Shown: piece after piece, positions 1 through 6,297 of the stretch
Position numbering within the stretch: the first letter of the stretch is position 1
How the letters are laid out: every line of letters starts with the position of its first letter
From: Bacteroidales bacterium M6
GTDB taxonomy: Bacteria > Bacteroidota > Bacteroidia > Bacteroidales > Muribaculaceae
NCBI GenBank assembly: GCA_001689485.1
Contig: LUJQ01000061.1
Location: forward strand, 82,565-93,631
Length of the DNA stretch: 11,067 bases
Reading direction: 5' to 3'
Made by a program: the position numbers and the translations under genes
The notes under the pieces: model-generated
Seen by the model: only the letters and a program-made list of their open reading frames with translations
The model's database searches: none
What the model was told of the DNA's origin: nothing

Positions 1-1
1 C

Positions 2-82
2 TACACGACTGAAGATGAGGATAAAAAGCGGCGAAAGGATGCCGCAGAGAATATAAAGCCGGATTATAGGTTTTATGCGTAA
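2..82 (+). CDS. 3' end of an unidentified gene (partial)
   Basis: An open frame runs from the window edge to a TAA at 80-82 and gives 26 residues, very charged at first (E-D-E-D-K-K-R-R-K) and ending DYRFYA. This is compatible with the hydrophilic C-terminal tail of a protein encoded upstream. It lies on the same strand as pheS and ends about 60 bases before the pheS promoter, so it belongs to a preceding transcription unit. I do not recognise the family; too little is present to name it, and a chance open frame of this length cannot be excluded. Confidence 0.45.
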   Translation, partial: YTTEDEDKKRRKDAAENIKPDYRFYA

Positions 83-144
83 TAATTTTCATGGCTTACT
101 TAAGTTTTTTGAAATCGGGCAGGCTGTATAAACGTCCGTCATAA

Positions 145-175
145 TTGGGTGGTTGCCCGAAATTTTGTAACTTTG
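145..175 (+). promoter_or_regulatory. Bacteroidota-type sigma promoter of the pheS operon
   Basis: TTG at 145-147 and TAACTTTG at 168-175 are separated by 20 nt, matching the Bacteroidota housekeeping promoter (-33 TTG, -7 TAnnTTTG). Transcription would start near position 181-183 and leave a leader of about 125 nt before pheS. The match is seen directly; the start point is inferred. Confidence 0.75.
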
Positions 176-181
176 CACCAT

Positions 182-307
182 CATTGTAAGTTATCCGGGA
201 ATCAAGCCAAAAGGCTTCATAATCAGCGGATAGCCTCATCAGAACTAATTTAAGGCCATCCCTTGGGGATAGTGGCCGTTACGACTTCATAGATAAGCCC
301 ACACAAA
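182..307 (+). promoter_or_regulatory. Structured 5' leader of the pheS transcript
   Basis: The leader holds a hairpin AAGCC-AAAA-GGCTT at 204-217 and a stronger one at 254-277, in which GGCCA and TGGCC enclose an inner TCCC-TTG-GGGA stem. A segment AGCCT at 232-236 can instead pair with AGGCT at 212-216, or by GCCT/AGGC (233-236 with 253-256), so neighbouring segments pair alternately. No T-run follows the last hairpin, and no ATG-started leader peptide or Phe codon run is present. It is therefore not a classical transcription attenuator. A role in controlling pheS is inference. Confidence 0.4.
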
Positions 308-1327
308 ATGTTAGATCGTATAAATGCCTTAAAGGCTGAGATTGAAGCGCTCCAGGCAAGCGATACAAACGAGGTCGAAGCCCTCCGCCTGAAATACCTG
401 AGCAAAAAAGGGGCGGTCAACGCCCTCATGGCCGATTTCCGAAATGTCCCCGCCGACCAAAAGAAAAGCGTAGGCGTGGCCATCAACGAACTTAAGACAC
501 TGGCTACTGAAAAAATCAACGCCCTGAAGGAAGCAACAGAGTTGCGCGAGGACGGGACTGACGAACTCGACCTCACCCGCACGCCGTCGCCTGTAAGACT
601 TGGCACACGCCACCCCCTGTCGTTAGTGCGCGACGAAATCATATCGATTTTCAGGCGCCTGGGTTTTGCCGTGGCGCAAGGCCCCGAAATCGAAGACGAC
701 TGGCATGTGTTCTCATCGCTGAATTTTGCCGATGACCACCCGGCACGCGACATGCAGGATACCTTTTTCATCCAACGCAACCCCGACGTGCTGCTGCGCA
801 CACACACATCCTCGGTCCAGACCCGCGTGATGGAACATTCCAAACCGCCTATAAGAATCCTCTGCCCCGGACGCGTCTACCGCAACGAAGCCATATCCGC
901 ACGCGCACACTGCTTTTTCCACCAGGTGGAAGGGCTGTATGTCGACAAAGGCGTTTCGTTTGCCGACCTTAAGCAGACACTTCTCTACTTTGCCCGCGAA
1001 ATGTTCGGTGCGGAAACCAAGATACGCCTGCGCCCCAGCTACTTCCCGTTCACCGAGCCATCAGCTGAAATGGACATTTCATGCAACCTCTGCGGAGGCA
1101 AAGGATGCGGGTTCTGCAAAGGCACCGGATGGGTTGAAATTCTCGGCTGCGGGATGGTAGATCCCAACGTTCTCGACGCTTGCGGCATTGACTCGAAAGA
1201 ATATAACGGTTATGCCCTCGGTATGGGGGTTGAACGCATCGCCAACCTGAAATACCGCGTTAACGACCTGCGGTTATTCTCGGAAAACGATGTGCGGTTC
1301 CTTGGCGAATTCACCCACGCCCACTGA
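308..1327 (+). CDS. pheS: Phenylalanine--tRNA ligase alpha subunit
   Basis: Catalytic alpha subunit of the cytoplasmic alpha2-beta2 enzyme that charges tRNA(Phe) with phenylalanine at the expense of ATP. At 339 residues it has the normal length. Residues 1-85 form the N-terminal coiled-coil arm that contacts tRNA; the class II catalytic core follows, with the motif 2 region RVYRNEAISARAHCFFHQVEG (about 189-209) and motif 3 GMGVERIANL (305-314). A303 corresponds to E. coli A294, which sets the size of the amino-acid pocket. Cysteines 259, 262, 267 and 270 form a C-X2-C-X4-C-X2-C cluster in an insertion before the EILGCGMV strand; such a metal-ribbon-like insertion occurs in many PheS proteins but not in E. 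coli. The beta-subunit gene pheT is not adjacent, as is usual in Bacteroidota. There is no Shine-Dalgarno sequence before the ATG. First gene of the plus-strand operon, 8 nt before crcB. Confidence 0.97.
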   Translation: MLDRINALKAEIEALQASDTNEVEALRLKYLSKKGAVNALMADFRNVPADQKKSVGVAINELKTLATEKINALKEATELREDGTDELDLTRTPSPVRLGTRHPLSLVRDEIISIFRRLGFAVAQGPEIEDDWHVFSSLNFADDHPARDMQDTFFIQRNPDVLLRTHTSSVQTRVMEHSKPPIRILCPGRVYRNEAISARAHCFFHQVEGLYVDKGVSFADLKQTLLYFAREMFGAETKIRLRPSYFPFTEPSAEMDISCNLCGGKGCGFCKGTGWVEILGCGMVDPNVLDACGIDSKEYNGYALGMGVERIANLKYRVNDLRLFSENDVRFLGEFTHAH

Positions 1328-1335
1328 TTCCACAC

Positions 1336-1737
1336 ATGGCTTCGCTTTTGGCTGATATAGTGTTTGTCGCCATCGGAGGTGCCACAGGGGCGGTGTGCCG
1401 CTACGGCATACAGCAATCAACGCCCGTTCTCTTCGAGAAACATTATTACACATTGGCAATCAACCTTATAGGATGCTTTGCCATAGGTGTTATATGGGCT
1501 ATCCTCAACGGGGTCAATGCCCCGGCTTGGCTCAGCCGCCTGCTAATAGCAGGCTTCCTCGGAGGCTTCACCACCTTCTCGACGTTTGCACTCGATGCTT
1601 TCGCCCTTATCCAGACCGGGCGGGCGTTTCAATCGGCGCTTTATGTCGGAAGCAGCGTTATCGGCGGGATATTGCTTTGCGCGCTCGGGCTGAAACTCAC
1701 CGGGAAAATAATCAACACAATAACATTGGCAGGCTGA
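1336..1737 (+). CDS. crcB: Fluoride-specific ion channel CrcB/Fluc
   Basis: A 133-residue inner-membrane protein of the CrcB/Fluc family, which exports fluoride as antiparallel dimers. Four hydrophobic segments are visible (about 5-25, 38-58, 68-92 and 100-128). Signature positions are present: GGATGAVCRYG near 14-24 with the conserved Arg22, Asn43 in the second helix (LAINLIGCF), and the GFLGGFTTFSTF stretch at 73-84 that carries the phenylalanine box and the central helix break. The start lies 8 nt after the pheS stop, so it is cotranscribed, and no fluoride riboswitch can fit in the gap. Expression therefore probably follows the housekeeping promoter rather than fluoride. Only one copy is seen, consistent with a homodimer. 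Confidence 0.95.
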   Translation: MASLLADIVFVAIGGATGAVCRYGIQQSTPVLFEKHYYTLAINLIGCFAIGVIWAILNGVNAPAWLSRLLIAGFLGGFTTFSTFALDAFALIQTGRAFQSALYVGSSVIGGILLCALGLKLTGKIINTITLAG

Positions 1738-1789
1738 CAGGATGAAAAAATTGCAGCCATAAGCCCTTACCGACACCATCCAAACCCGA

Positions 1790-2437
1790 ATGACTATAAA
1801 GGAACGCTACAGGCAAACACTGGAACTGCTCGACAAAGCCATCCCTACGGCGGAAACCGAGCTTCACTATGACACCCCGTTTCACCTGCTGCTGGCTGTA
1901 ATCTTGTCGGCTCAATGCACCGACAAACGGGTCAATATGGTTACCCCTGCGCTGTTCGAAGCCTTTCCCGATGCGCCTTCACTCGCAGCGGCAACCCCCG
2001 GAGCCGTGTACGAACTCATTAAATCCGTATCCTACCCCAACAACAAAACCCGCTCACTGATAGGGGCAGCCCGAACGATTGTAGAGGACTTCAACGGCGA
2101 AATCCCCGACAATATCGACGATTTGATGAAGATACCGGGCGTAGGGCGCAAAACTGCAAACGTGATGCTCGCCGTGGTGTGGAACAGGGCGGCAATGGCT
2201 GTCGATACCCATGTGTTCCGCGTGTCGGAACGGATTGGTCTCACAACAGGGTCACGCACACCTCTTGAAACCGAGAAAACCCTCGTCAAAAACATCCCCG
2301 GCGAACTTATACCGAGGGCACACCACTGGCTGATTCTTCATGGACGCTACACCTGCAAAGCAAGGCGTCCCGACTGCCTCAACTGCACGCTTACCGAAGT
2401 ATGCAGATATTACAATAAAACCAAATCCGATCGCTGA
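1790..2437 (+). CDS. nth: Endonuclease III (DNA glycosylase/AP lyase)
   Basis: Base-excision repair enzyme that removes oxidised pyrimidines and cleaves the strand at the abasic site. Its 215 residues match the usual length (E. coli 211). The helix-hairpin-helix lies at about 113-125 (MKIPGVGRKTANV), with the Schiff-base lysine at K121 and the catalytic aspartate at D139 in VDTHVFRV. The C-terminal 4Fe-4S cluster loop is intact: C189, C196, C199 and C205 in C-X6-C-X2-C-X5-C spacing. The ATG chosen gives MTIKERY, a normal N-terminus. A 52-nt gap separates it from crcB and 3 nt from the next gene, so it sits inside the pheS transcript. Confidence 0.97.
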   Translation: MTIKERYRQTLELLDKAIPTAETELHYDTPFHLLLAVILSAQCTDKRVNMVTPALFEAFPDAPSLAAATPGAVYELIKSVSYPNNKTRSLIGAARTIVEDFNGEIPDNIDDLMKIPGVGRKTANVMLAVVWNRAAMAVDTHVFRVSERIGLTTGSRTPLETEKTLVKNIPGELIPRAHHWLILHGRYTCKARRPDCLNCTLTEVCRYYNKTKSDR

Positions 2438-2440
2438 CAA

Positions 2441-3136
2441 TTGGAATCGACATTTCTTTTCATAATAGAAGTAATCGGCACTATAGCCTTTGCAATAAGC
2501 GGCATACGCCTGGCCGCATTTCATCGCTTCGACTGGTTCGGAGCCTACACCGTCGGGTTGGTAACAGCAATCGGAGGGGGGACATTGCGCGACCTCCTGC
2601 TGGGTATCAACGTGTTCTGGATGCAGACATGGCTTTACCTGGGTGTGACCGGGCTTGCCCTCGCCGTGGTCATATTGTTCCGAAAACTGCTGGTTAGCAA
2701 TAACCGCATGCTTTTCCTGTTCGACACCCTCGGCCTCGCCTTGTTCGTTGTGATAGGCATACAGAAATCTCTGGCAGAAGGTTACCCCATGTGGGTAGGA
2801 ATCGTGATGGGAAGCATCACAGGCTCGTTCGGAGGGGTGCTCCGCGACATTCTCATAAACCAGGAACCTCTGTTTTTCCGCAAAGACATCTACGCAACCG
2901 CATGCCTCGCAGGCGGCGCGGCCTATTGGGGCGTCATGGCATGCGGCGGCTCGGAAATAGCCCAGCAACTCACATGTGCGCTGACCATAATCTTGATCAG
3001 GATGTGTACCCTGCGATGGAACTGGTCATTACCGGTGCTATCCTACGAACATGCCGACAACAAACCCAGCCCATCCGAATCAGACCCAGGTTCAGACACG
3101 ACATCCGAAAACCAACCCTCCGACAACACCAAATGA
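2441..3136 (+). CDS. TRIC/UPF0126 family membrane channel-like protein
   Basis: Integral membrane protein of 231 residues from the prokaryotic TRIC family (formerly UPF0126, two tandem domains, as in E. coli YicG), whose members form trimeric cation channels; the substrate here is unknown. Seven hydrophobic segments are apparent. The two internal repeats each carry the family glycine motif: AIGGGTLRDLLLG at 43-55 and SFGGVLRDIL at 129-138. The start is TTG, three bases after the nth stop; no ATG occurs before residue 61, and starting there would remove the first two helices, so TTG is supported. The last ~28 residues (from about 204) are a hydrophilic, Ser/Asp/Pro-rich tail beyond the family core. 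The stop overlaps the next start in an ATGA. Confidence 0.88.
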   Translation: MESTFLFIIEVIGTIAFAISGIRLAAFHRFDWFGAYTVGLVTAIGGGTLRDLLLGINVFWMQTWLYLGVTGLALAVVILFRKLLVSNNRMLFLFDTLGLALFVVIGIQKSLAEGYPMWVGIVMGSITGSFGGVLRDILINQEPLFFRKDIYATACLAGGAAYWGVMACGGSEIAQQLTCALTIILIRMCTLRWNWSLPVLSYEHADNKPSPSESDPGSDTTSENQPSDNTK

Positions 3137-3561
3137 ACAGCAGCCGGAACATACAATTCCTGAAATTCATCATAGTCGGGGGGATAAACACCGCCGTCAC
3201 CCTTTTGGTGATAATGCTCTGCAAATCGGTAATAGGCATTGACCCTTATCTTTCCAACGCCTTAGGCTATCTTGCCGGAATTTCCAACTCATTTTTGTGG
3301 AACCGTGGATGGGTGTTTAATTCCCACGGCAAAATGACCGCCGAAGCCGTGAAATTTTTCATCGGATGCGGTATATGCTATCTCATACAGCTATGTTTCG
3401 TGTGGGGCGCAACCACCCTTTCCCCTCTCGGAGCCATGTTGTGGCAAATCGGCGGCTTCACCCTGTCAGGCTATGGTGCCGCCACCGTAATCGGCATGTG
3501 CATCTACACACTCTGCAACTTCGTCTACAACCGCCACGTCGCCTTCTCATCACGCGCTTAG
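3133..3561 (+). CDS. GtrA-family membrane protein
   Basis: A small polytopic membrane protein (142 residues, four hydrophobic segments) of the GtrA/DPMS family. Relatives help move polyprenyl-linked sugars across the inner membrane for O-antigen or cell-wall glycosylation. The N-terminal signature FLKFIIVGGINTAVTLLV (9-26) is present, as are the two related half-repeats SNSFLWNRGWVF (51-62) and CNFVYNRHVAF (128-138). The start is the ATG at 3133, which overlaps the previous stop by 4 nt; the same frame is open further upstream, but that part is only a shadow of the TRIC gene. No glycosyltransferase or other sugar gene is adjacent, so its partner cannot be told from this window. Last gene of the plus-strand operon. 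Confidence 0.88.
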   Translation: MNSSRNIQFLKFIIVGGINTAVTLLVIMLCKSVIGIDPYLSNALGYLAGISNSFLWNRGWVFNSHGKMTAEAVKFFIGCGICYLIQLCFVWGATTLSPLGAMLWQIGGFTLSGYGAATVIGMCIYTLCNFVYNRHVAFSSRA

Positions 3562-3571
3562 GCTAGAGCCT
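3560..3571. terminator. Short hairpin between convergent genes (weak terminator)
   Basis: AGGC-TAGA-GCCT, followed by TTT on the plus strand, fills the 10-nt space between the converging stop codons of the GtrA and LysR genes. With four base pairs and a three-base T run it is at best a weak bidirectional terminator, but nothing else in the junction could serve. Confidence 0.3.
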
Positions 3572-4474
3572 TTAAAGCCAGGCATTGGCACGCTCCCTGA
3601 CCGCCATCGACTCGCTGAGAAGCCGCACGAACTCCTGCATCGACCGCTTGTGATAGGCATTCCGTAGCGTATGCACACACCCTGCCATCTCATTGTCGTC
3701 AATATCAATCCTCACCGCTTTAACCCCCTGCTGGTTATGCACCGATGCCTCTGCAAGGATTGTCACGATGGAACTTTTACGCACAAGGTCAAGCAATATA
3801 TCAGGGTCATTAAGCTCGATATGTATCCGAAGGGGGTAAGGATGACGCTCAAGTATTTTTTCAAGGGCATTACGGGCCTGCAGCCCTTTCGACGGAAGGG
3901 CCACACTATATGGCACCATATCGTCGAGACTGACATTCTCACGGGAAGCAAGCGGGTGGTTTGCACTTACAATAGCGGCCAGATAGTTCTGAAACAATAT
4001 ATGTGACTCCACGTCAGGCATCGGCACCGAGGGCTTGAACGCAAGGACGAAATCAATCTTTCTTTGGCGCAGCATCTCCATCAGCTCGGCCATCGGCTTA
4101 TAGCACACATTGAGTTTTACACCAGGGAATTTCCTGATAAACGTGAATATCGTTTCAGTGAGTATGGGGCTGAAAGAATATGTAACACCGATATTCAGAA
4201 CCCCTACAAGCATGTTTTGCAAATCACACATCCGCTCCCGGCACACATCCGCAGCCCCTACGGTGTTGCGTGCGAACGGCAACAACTCGTCGCCCGCCTC
4301 CGTAAGGGCTACCCCGTGGCTGTTACGGGCAAACAGCCGGGTGTCGAATTCGTCCTCAAGCTGCTTGATTTGCTGCGACAACGTGCTTTGGGTTATACAC
4401 AGCTCTTTGGCAGCCTCGGAAAAATTCAAGGTTTCCGCTATCTTCAGAAAATATTTCAACTGGCGTAGTTCCAT
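3572..4474 (-). CDS. LysR-type transcriptional regulator
   Basis: A 300-residue LysR-family regulator of normal length. The winged helix-turn-helix lies in residues 1-60 (MELRQLKYFLKIAETLNFSE, then AAKELCITQSTLSQQIKQLE), followed by a linker helix and a periplasmic-binding-like effector domain from about 90 to the end. The N-terminus resembles CynR/CbbR-type members. I chose the ATG at 4474 because MELRQLKYF is the family's usual beginning; an in-frame ATG nine codons upstream at 4501 would only add a poor extension. It lies downstream of the YjjP/YjjB exporter genes on the same strand, separated by 178 nt that contain its own likely promoter. Regulation of that exporter is plausible but not shown. 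The effector is unknown. Confidence 0.93.
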   Translation of the reverse strand: MELRQLKYFLKIAETLNFSEAAKELCITQSTLSQQIKQLEDEFDTRLFARNSHGVALTEAGDELLPFARNTVGAADVCRERMCDLQNMLVGVLNIGVTYSFSPILTETIFTFIRKFPGVKLNVCYKPMAELMEMLRQRKIDFVLAFKPSVPMPDVESHILFQNYLAAIVSANHPLASRENVSLDDMVPYSVALPSKGLQARNALEKILERHPYPLRIHIELNDPDILLDLVRKSSIVTILAEASVHNQQGVKAVRIDIDDNEMAGCVHTLRNAYHKRSMQEFVRLLSESMAVRERANAWL

Positions 4475-4584
4475 TTTTCGATTTGATTTATGTGACGTCA
4501 TCCTGACCTCAGCCTCTTCGAAGCGACAATAAAGACATCAATTACTTCGATAAACAACAATCCATCCCACGGATGCTATCATCC

Positions 4585-4607
4585 TGCAAAAATACGTTTT
4601 TTATGCA
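4585..4607 (-). promoter_or_regulatory. -7 element and overlapping AT-rich dyad upstream of the LysR gene
   Basis: On the minus strand TATTTTTG (plus 4587-4594) fits the Bacteroidota -7 box TAnnTTTG, about 110 nt before the LysR start; a -33 TTG at the proper distance is not evident. The box lies inside a near-palindrome, TGCA-t-AAAA and TTTT-TGCA, spanning 4585-4607 around a 6-nt centre. LysR regulators usually repress their own gene through dyads over the promoter, so this is a candidate autoregulatory site. Confidence 0.4.
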
Positions 4608-4652
4608 AGAAGTCACCATTGACTTTTCCCATATCCCCCTTCCGCATGATTC

Positions 4653-5153
4653 TTACAACCGACGTGTCGCCCTAAATGAAACCCTCTTCATAAGGAATAT
4701 GGGCATTGTGGCACCAACCACCATCCCCAGGATGATAAAGAAACATGTCATGCCGTTGCTCGCAAACAGATACAGGCTGTGCATGAACGAATCCTCACCC
4801 GCCTGCCCCAGGCACATCACTATTCCTCCGAAAGCCTTATATGCATAGATGCCAGGAATCATCGGCAATAACGATGGAAACAGAAACGTTTCAGCCGGGA
4901 CCTTGGCACGCGGGGATAGAAGCACCGCCATACATCCCACCAGGAAAGCCGCCAAGGCGCTTGCCGGGACAATCGGAAGTGCAAACACCCCCGGCTGCAT
5001 AATCAGGTAGCGCACCGAATGACCCGTAGCCGCAATCGCGGCACAATACGCATAAGCATTACGCGGGGGATTGCTTATAGCGGCAAAACCGATAGCGGCT
5101 ATGGCTGCAAACAATGCATCCTGAAAAAATCCACATATCATATCGAAAAACAT
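4653..5153 (-). CDS. yjjB: ThrE_2/DUF3815 half of a split ThrE-type exporter (YjjB-like)
   Basis: A 166-residue inner-membrane protein with about five hydrophobic segments, corresponding to the C-terminal half of ThrE exporters (family DUF3815/ThrE_2; E. coli YjjB is 157 residues). The diagnostic loop FPSLLPMIPGIYAYKA at 92-107 matches the family pattern P-M-x-P-G-x-x-x-Y. It follows the YjjP-like half by 14 nt, and the two must work as one transporter. In Corynebacterium the fused protein exports threonine and serine; in E. coli YjjPB has been linked to succinate export. The substrate here cannot be read from sequence. The first ATG (5153) is used; a second at codon 5 is possible. Confidence 0.9.
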   Translation of the reverse strand: MFFDMICGFFQDALFAAIAAIGFAAISNPPRNAYAYCAAIAATGHSVRYLIMQPGVFALPIVPASALAAFLVGCMAVLLSPRAKVPAETFLFPSLLPMIPGIYAYKAFGGIVMCLGQAGEDSFMHSLYLFASNGMTCFFIILGMVVGATMPIFLMKRVSFRATRRL

Positions 5154-5167
5154 AAGTACGTATTATA

Positions 5168-5980
5168 TCAGAACATACCTGCATGCATAAGCATCATCCC
5201 GGCACATAGTCCCACCGAAAGACACCCTGTAAGAATCACGGCATCGGTCAGACGGCTGAAAAAACACACGTAATGACCGTCAATCATATCACTGAACGAA
5301 TTAAGGAACGGTATGCCGGGAACCAGGTATAACACACTTGTGGCCAAGGCCACATCAGGGGTCGAACCGATATGGAAAAGCCAGTCGGTGGCACCAAGGA
5401 CTGACGATACAAAAGCACACAACACAAACACAATCCTCACATCAATCTTACACCCCGACAACACCTGCTTCAGATAATATCCGGCCATAGTGGCTGCAAA
5501 CACCGTCGCCATAGCCACTATATCGCCACCGAACAAACGGCAGAAAGAGGCATTTGCACATGAAACCGCAAAAAGCACCCAACGCCTGTCGGCCACAGGC
5601 GTATGCATTATTTCAACCATAGCGCTCCGGGCATTCTCAACCGACAGCCCGTTGTCGGCAACAGCCCAGCTCAGACGGCTGAGCCGTGTTATAATGTCGT
5701 AGCTTATGGCAGTCTTATCGATTCCTTTGATTATGGTGAACGAGTCGCCGCACTCAGCATCAGCGATAGTAAGATGAATATGGTGTGGCGTGATTGTAAT
5801 GGCCACATCCGTATGCCAGGCATAGGCCATTCGGTTCACGCTTTTTTCCAACCGCACACAGGTGGCACCGCTTTTCAACAGAAGTGCCGCATAGTCGGCC
5901 AGGAAGCGCCCCGTATCCTTTAATACGGAAAATTCCGCATCGGTAATCTCAGAGGTCGTCGGCATCTTCGTAATCATCAT
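5168..5980 (-). CDS. yjjP: ThrE_1/DUF1212 half of a split ThrE-type exporter (YjjP-like)
   Basis: A 270-residue protein matching the N-terminal half of ThrE exporters (DUF1212; E. coli YjjP is about 256 residues). Residues 1-130 form the soluble domain with the conserved early stretch LLLKSGATCVRLEKSVNRM (33-51). About five membrane segments follow from residue 134, with the hallmark LVPGIPFLNSFSDMIDGHY at 219-237, which parallels LVPGFPLINAVADM in E. coli YjjP. The start could be any of three ATGs (5980, 5977 or 5965); AAGGG a few bases before 5980 supports the first pair. Its 5' end overlaps the small upstream gene by 32 nt, which suggests translational coupling. Together with the YjjB-like protein it should form a complete exporter. 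Confidence 0.9.
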   Translation of the reverse strand: MMITKMPTTSEITDAEFSVLKDTGRFLADYAALLLKSGATCVRLEKSVNRMAYAWHTDVAITITPHHIHLTIADAECGDSFTIIKGIDKTAISYDIITRLSRLSWAVADNGLSVENARSAMVEIMHTPVADRRWVLFAVSCANASFCRLFGGDIVAMATVFAATMAGYYLKQVLSGCKIDVRIVFVLCAFVSSVLGATDWLFHIGSTPDVALATSVLYLVPGIPFLNSFSDMIDGHYVCFFSRLTDAVILTGCLSVGLCAGMMLMHAGMF

Positions 5981-6155
5981 TATCCCTTACAGGCATATCG
6001 CCTGGAACCCATATCACCTCACGTTCGGACGCGATTTCTATAAATTTTTTATGGAAACCTTTCGCACCCTTGGCAGCCGTCCGGAAAATCCGGCAAACCG
6101 CCAACGCTATCATACAAACGGCCACACTGAGCCACACTGTCATCGGAGTCAACAT
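5949..6155 (-). CDS. Small single-TM hypothetical protein overlapping the exporter gene
   Basis: I do not recognise this 68-residue protein. It has a short N-terminus, one hydrophobic segment (about 6-24, VWLSVAVCMIALAVCRIF), a basic stretch (RTAAKGAKGFHKKF, about 25-38) that would place the rest in the cytoplasm, and a very acidic end (DNDDYEDADDL). Such charge layout is typical of a real small membrane protein rather than chance. Its last 32 nt overlap the start of the YjjP-like gene, so it probably heads the exporter operon and may be coupled to it in translation. An alternative start is the ATG at 6143. No Shine-Dalgarno is visible. Whether it belongs to the transporter is inference. Confidence 0.6.
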   Translation of the reverse strand: MLTPMTVWLSVAVCMIALAVCRIFRTAAKGAKGFHKKFIEIASEREVIWVPGDMPVRDNDDYEDADDL

Positions 6156-6158
6156 ATC

Positions 6159-6194
6159 TTATGTCATTTTGAATCTATATGCAAAATAACATAA
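6159..6194 (-). promoter_or_regulatory. AT-rich inverted repeat at the head of the exporter operon (candidate operator)
   Basis: Two 13-nt arms (6159-6171 and 6182-6194) pair as TTATGT-x-ATTTTG with CAAAAT-x-ACATAA, with a single C/A mismatch and a 10-nt centre. On the minus strand the distal arm contains TATTTTG, a near match to the -7 box one base short, so the dyad would cover the promoter and start site. It ends 3 bases before the ATG of the small membrane protein. This fits a repressor operator; it could alternatively form an RNA hairpin that masks translation initiation. Confidence 0.5.
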
Positions 6195-6274
6195 TGGTAA
6201 CGGCAAAGTTCGGCTCCGGCTATGGGATTTCGGAATAACGGCAATCGGTAAAACTAAAGCACCAGGGGGAAACG

Positions 6275-6289
6275 AAGCCCGCATGGCTT
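6275..6289 (-). terminator. Short hairpin after the YhcC-like gene (weak terminator)
   Basis: On the minus strand AAGCC-ATGCG-GGCTT forms a 5-bp stem followed by CGTTT, just downstream of the radical SAM gene stop. An overlapping GCATG/CATGC pair at 6281-6296 competes with it. The stem is short and the T run is poor, so the call is tentative. Confidence 0.25.
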
Positions 6290-6297
6290 ACATGCCA

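Noticed and set aside
263..292. Short TTG-started frame in the pheS leader as a leader peptide
   Set aside because: Nine codons without phenylalanine, no ribosome binding site and a weak start codon.
1328..1335. Fluoride riboswitch in front of crcB
   Set aside because: Only 8 nt separate pheS and crcB, too little for the riboswitch, and no matching motif was seen inside the end of pheS.
2791..3132. Longer version of the GtrA-family gene starting inside the TRIC gene
   Set aside because: The added part is an Arg/His-rich out-of-frame translation of the TRIC gene; the family's N-terminal motif begins right after the ATG at 3133.
3572..4474. LysR gene as sign of a mobile or accessory island
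   Set aside because: No integrase, transposase, tRNA junction, direct repeats or change in base composition around it.
4493..4500. Perfect palindrome TGACGTCA just before the LysR start
   Set aside because: Only 8 bp, does not extend outward, and lies between the likely promoter and the start codon; probably chance.
4573..4848. Plus-strand open frame of 91 codons over the end of the YjjB-like gene
   Set aside because: Mostly antisense to the conserved exporter gene and without any family resemblance; a shadow frame.
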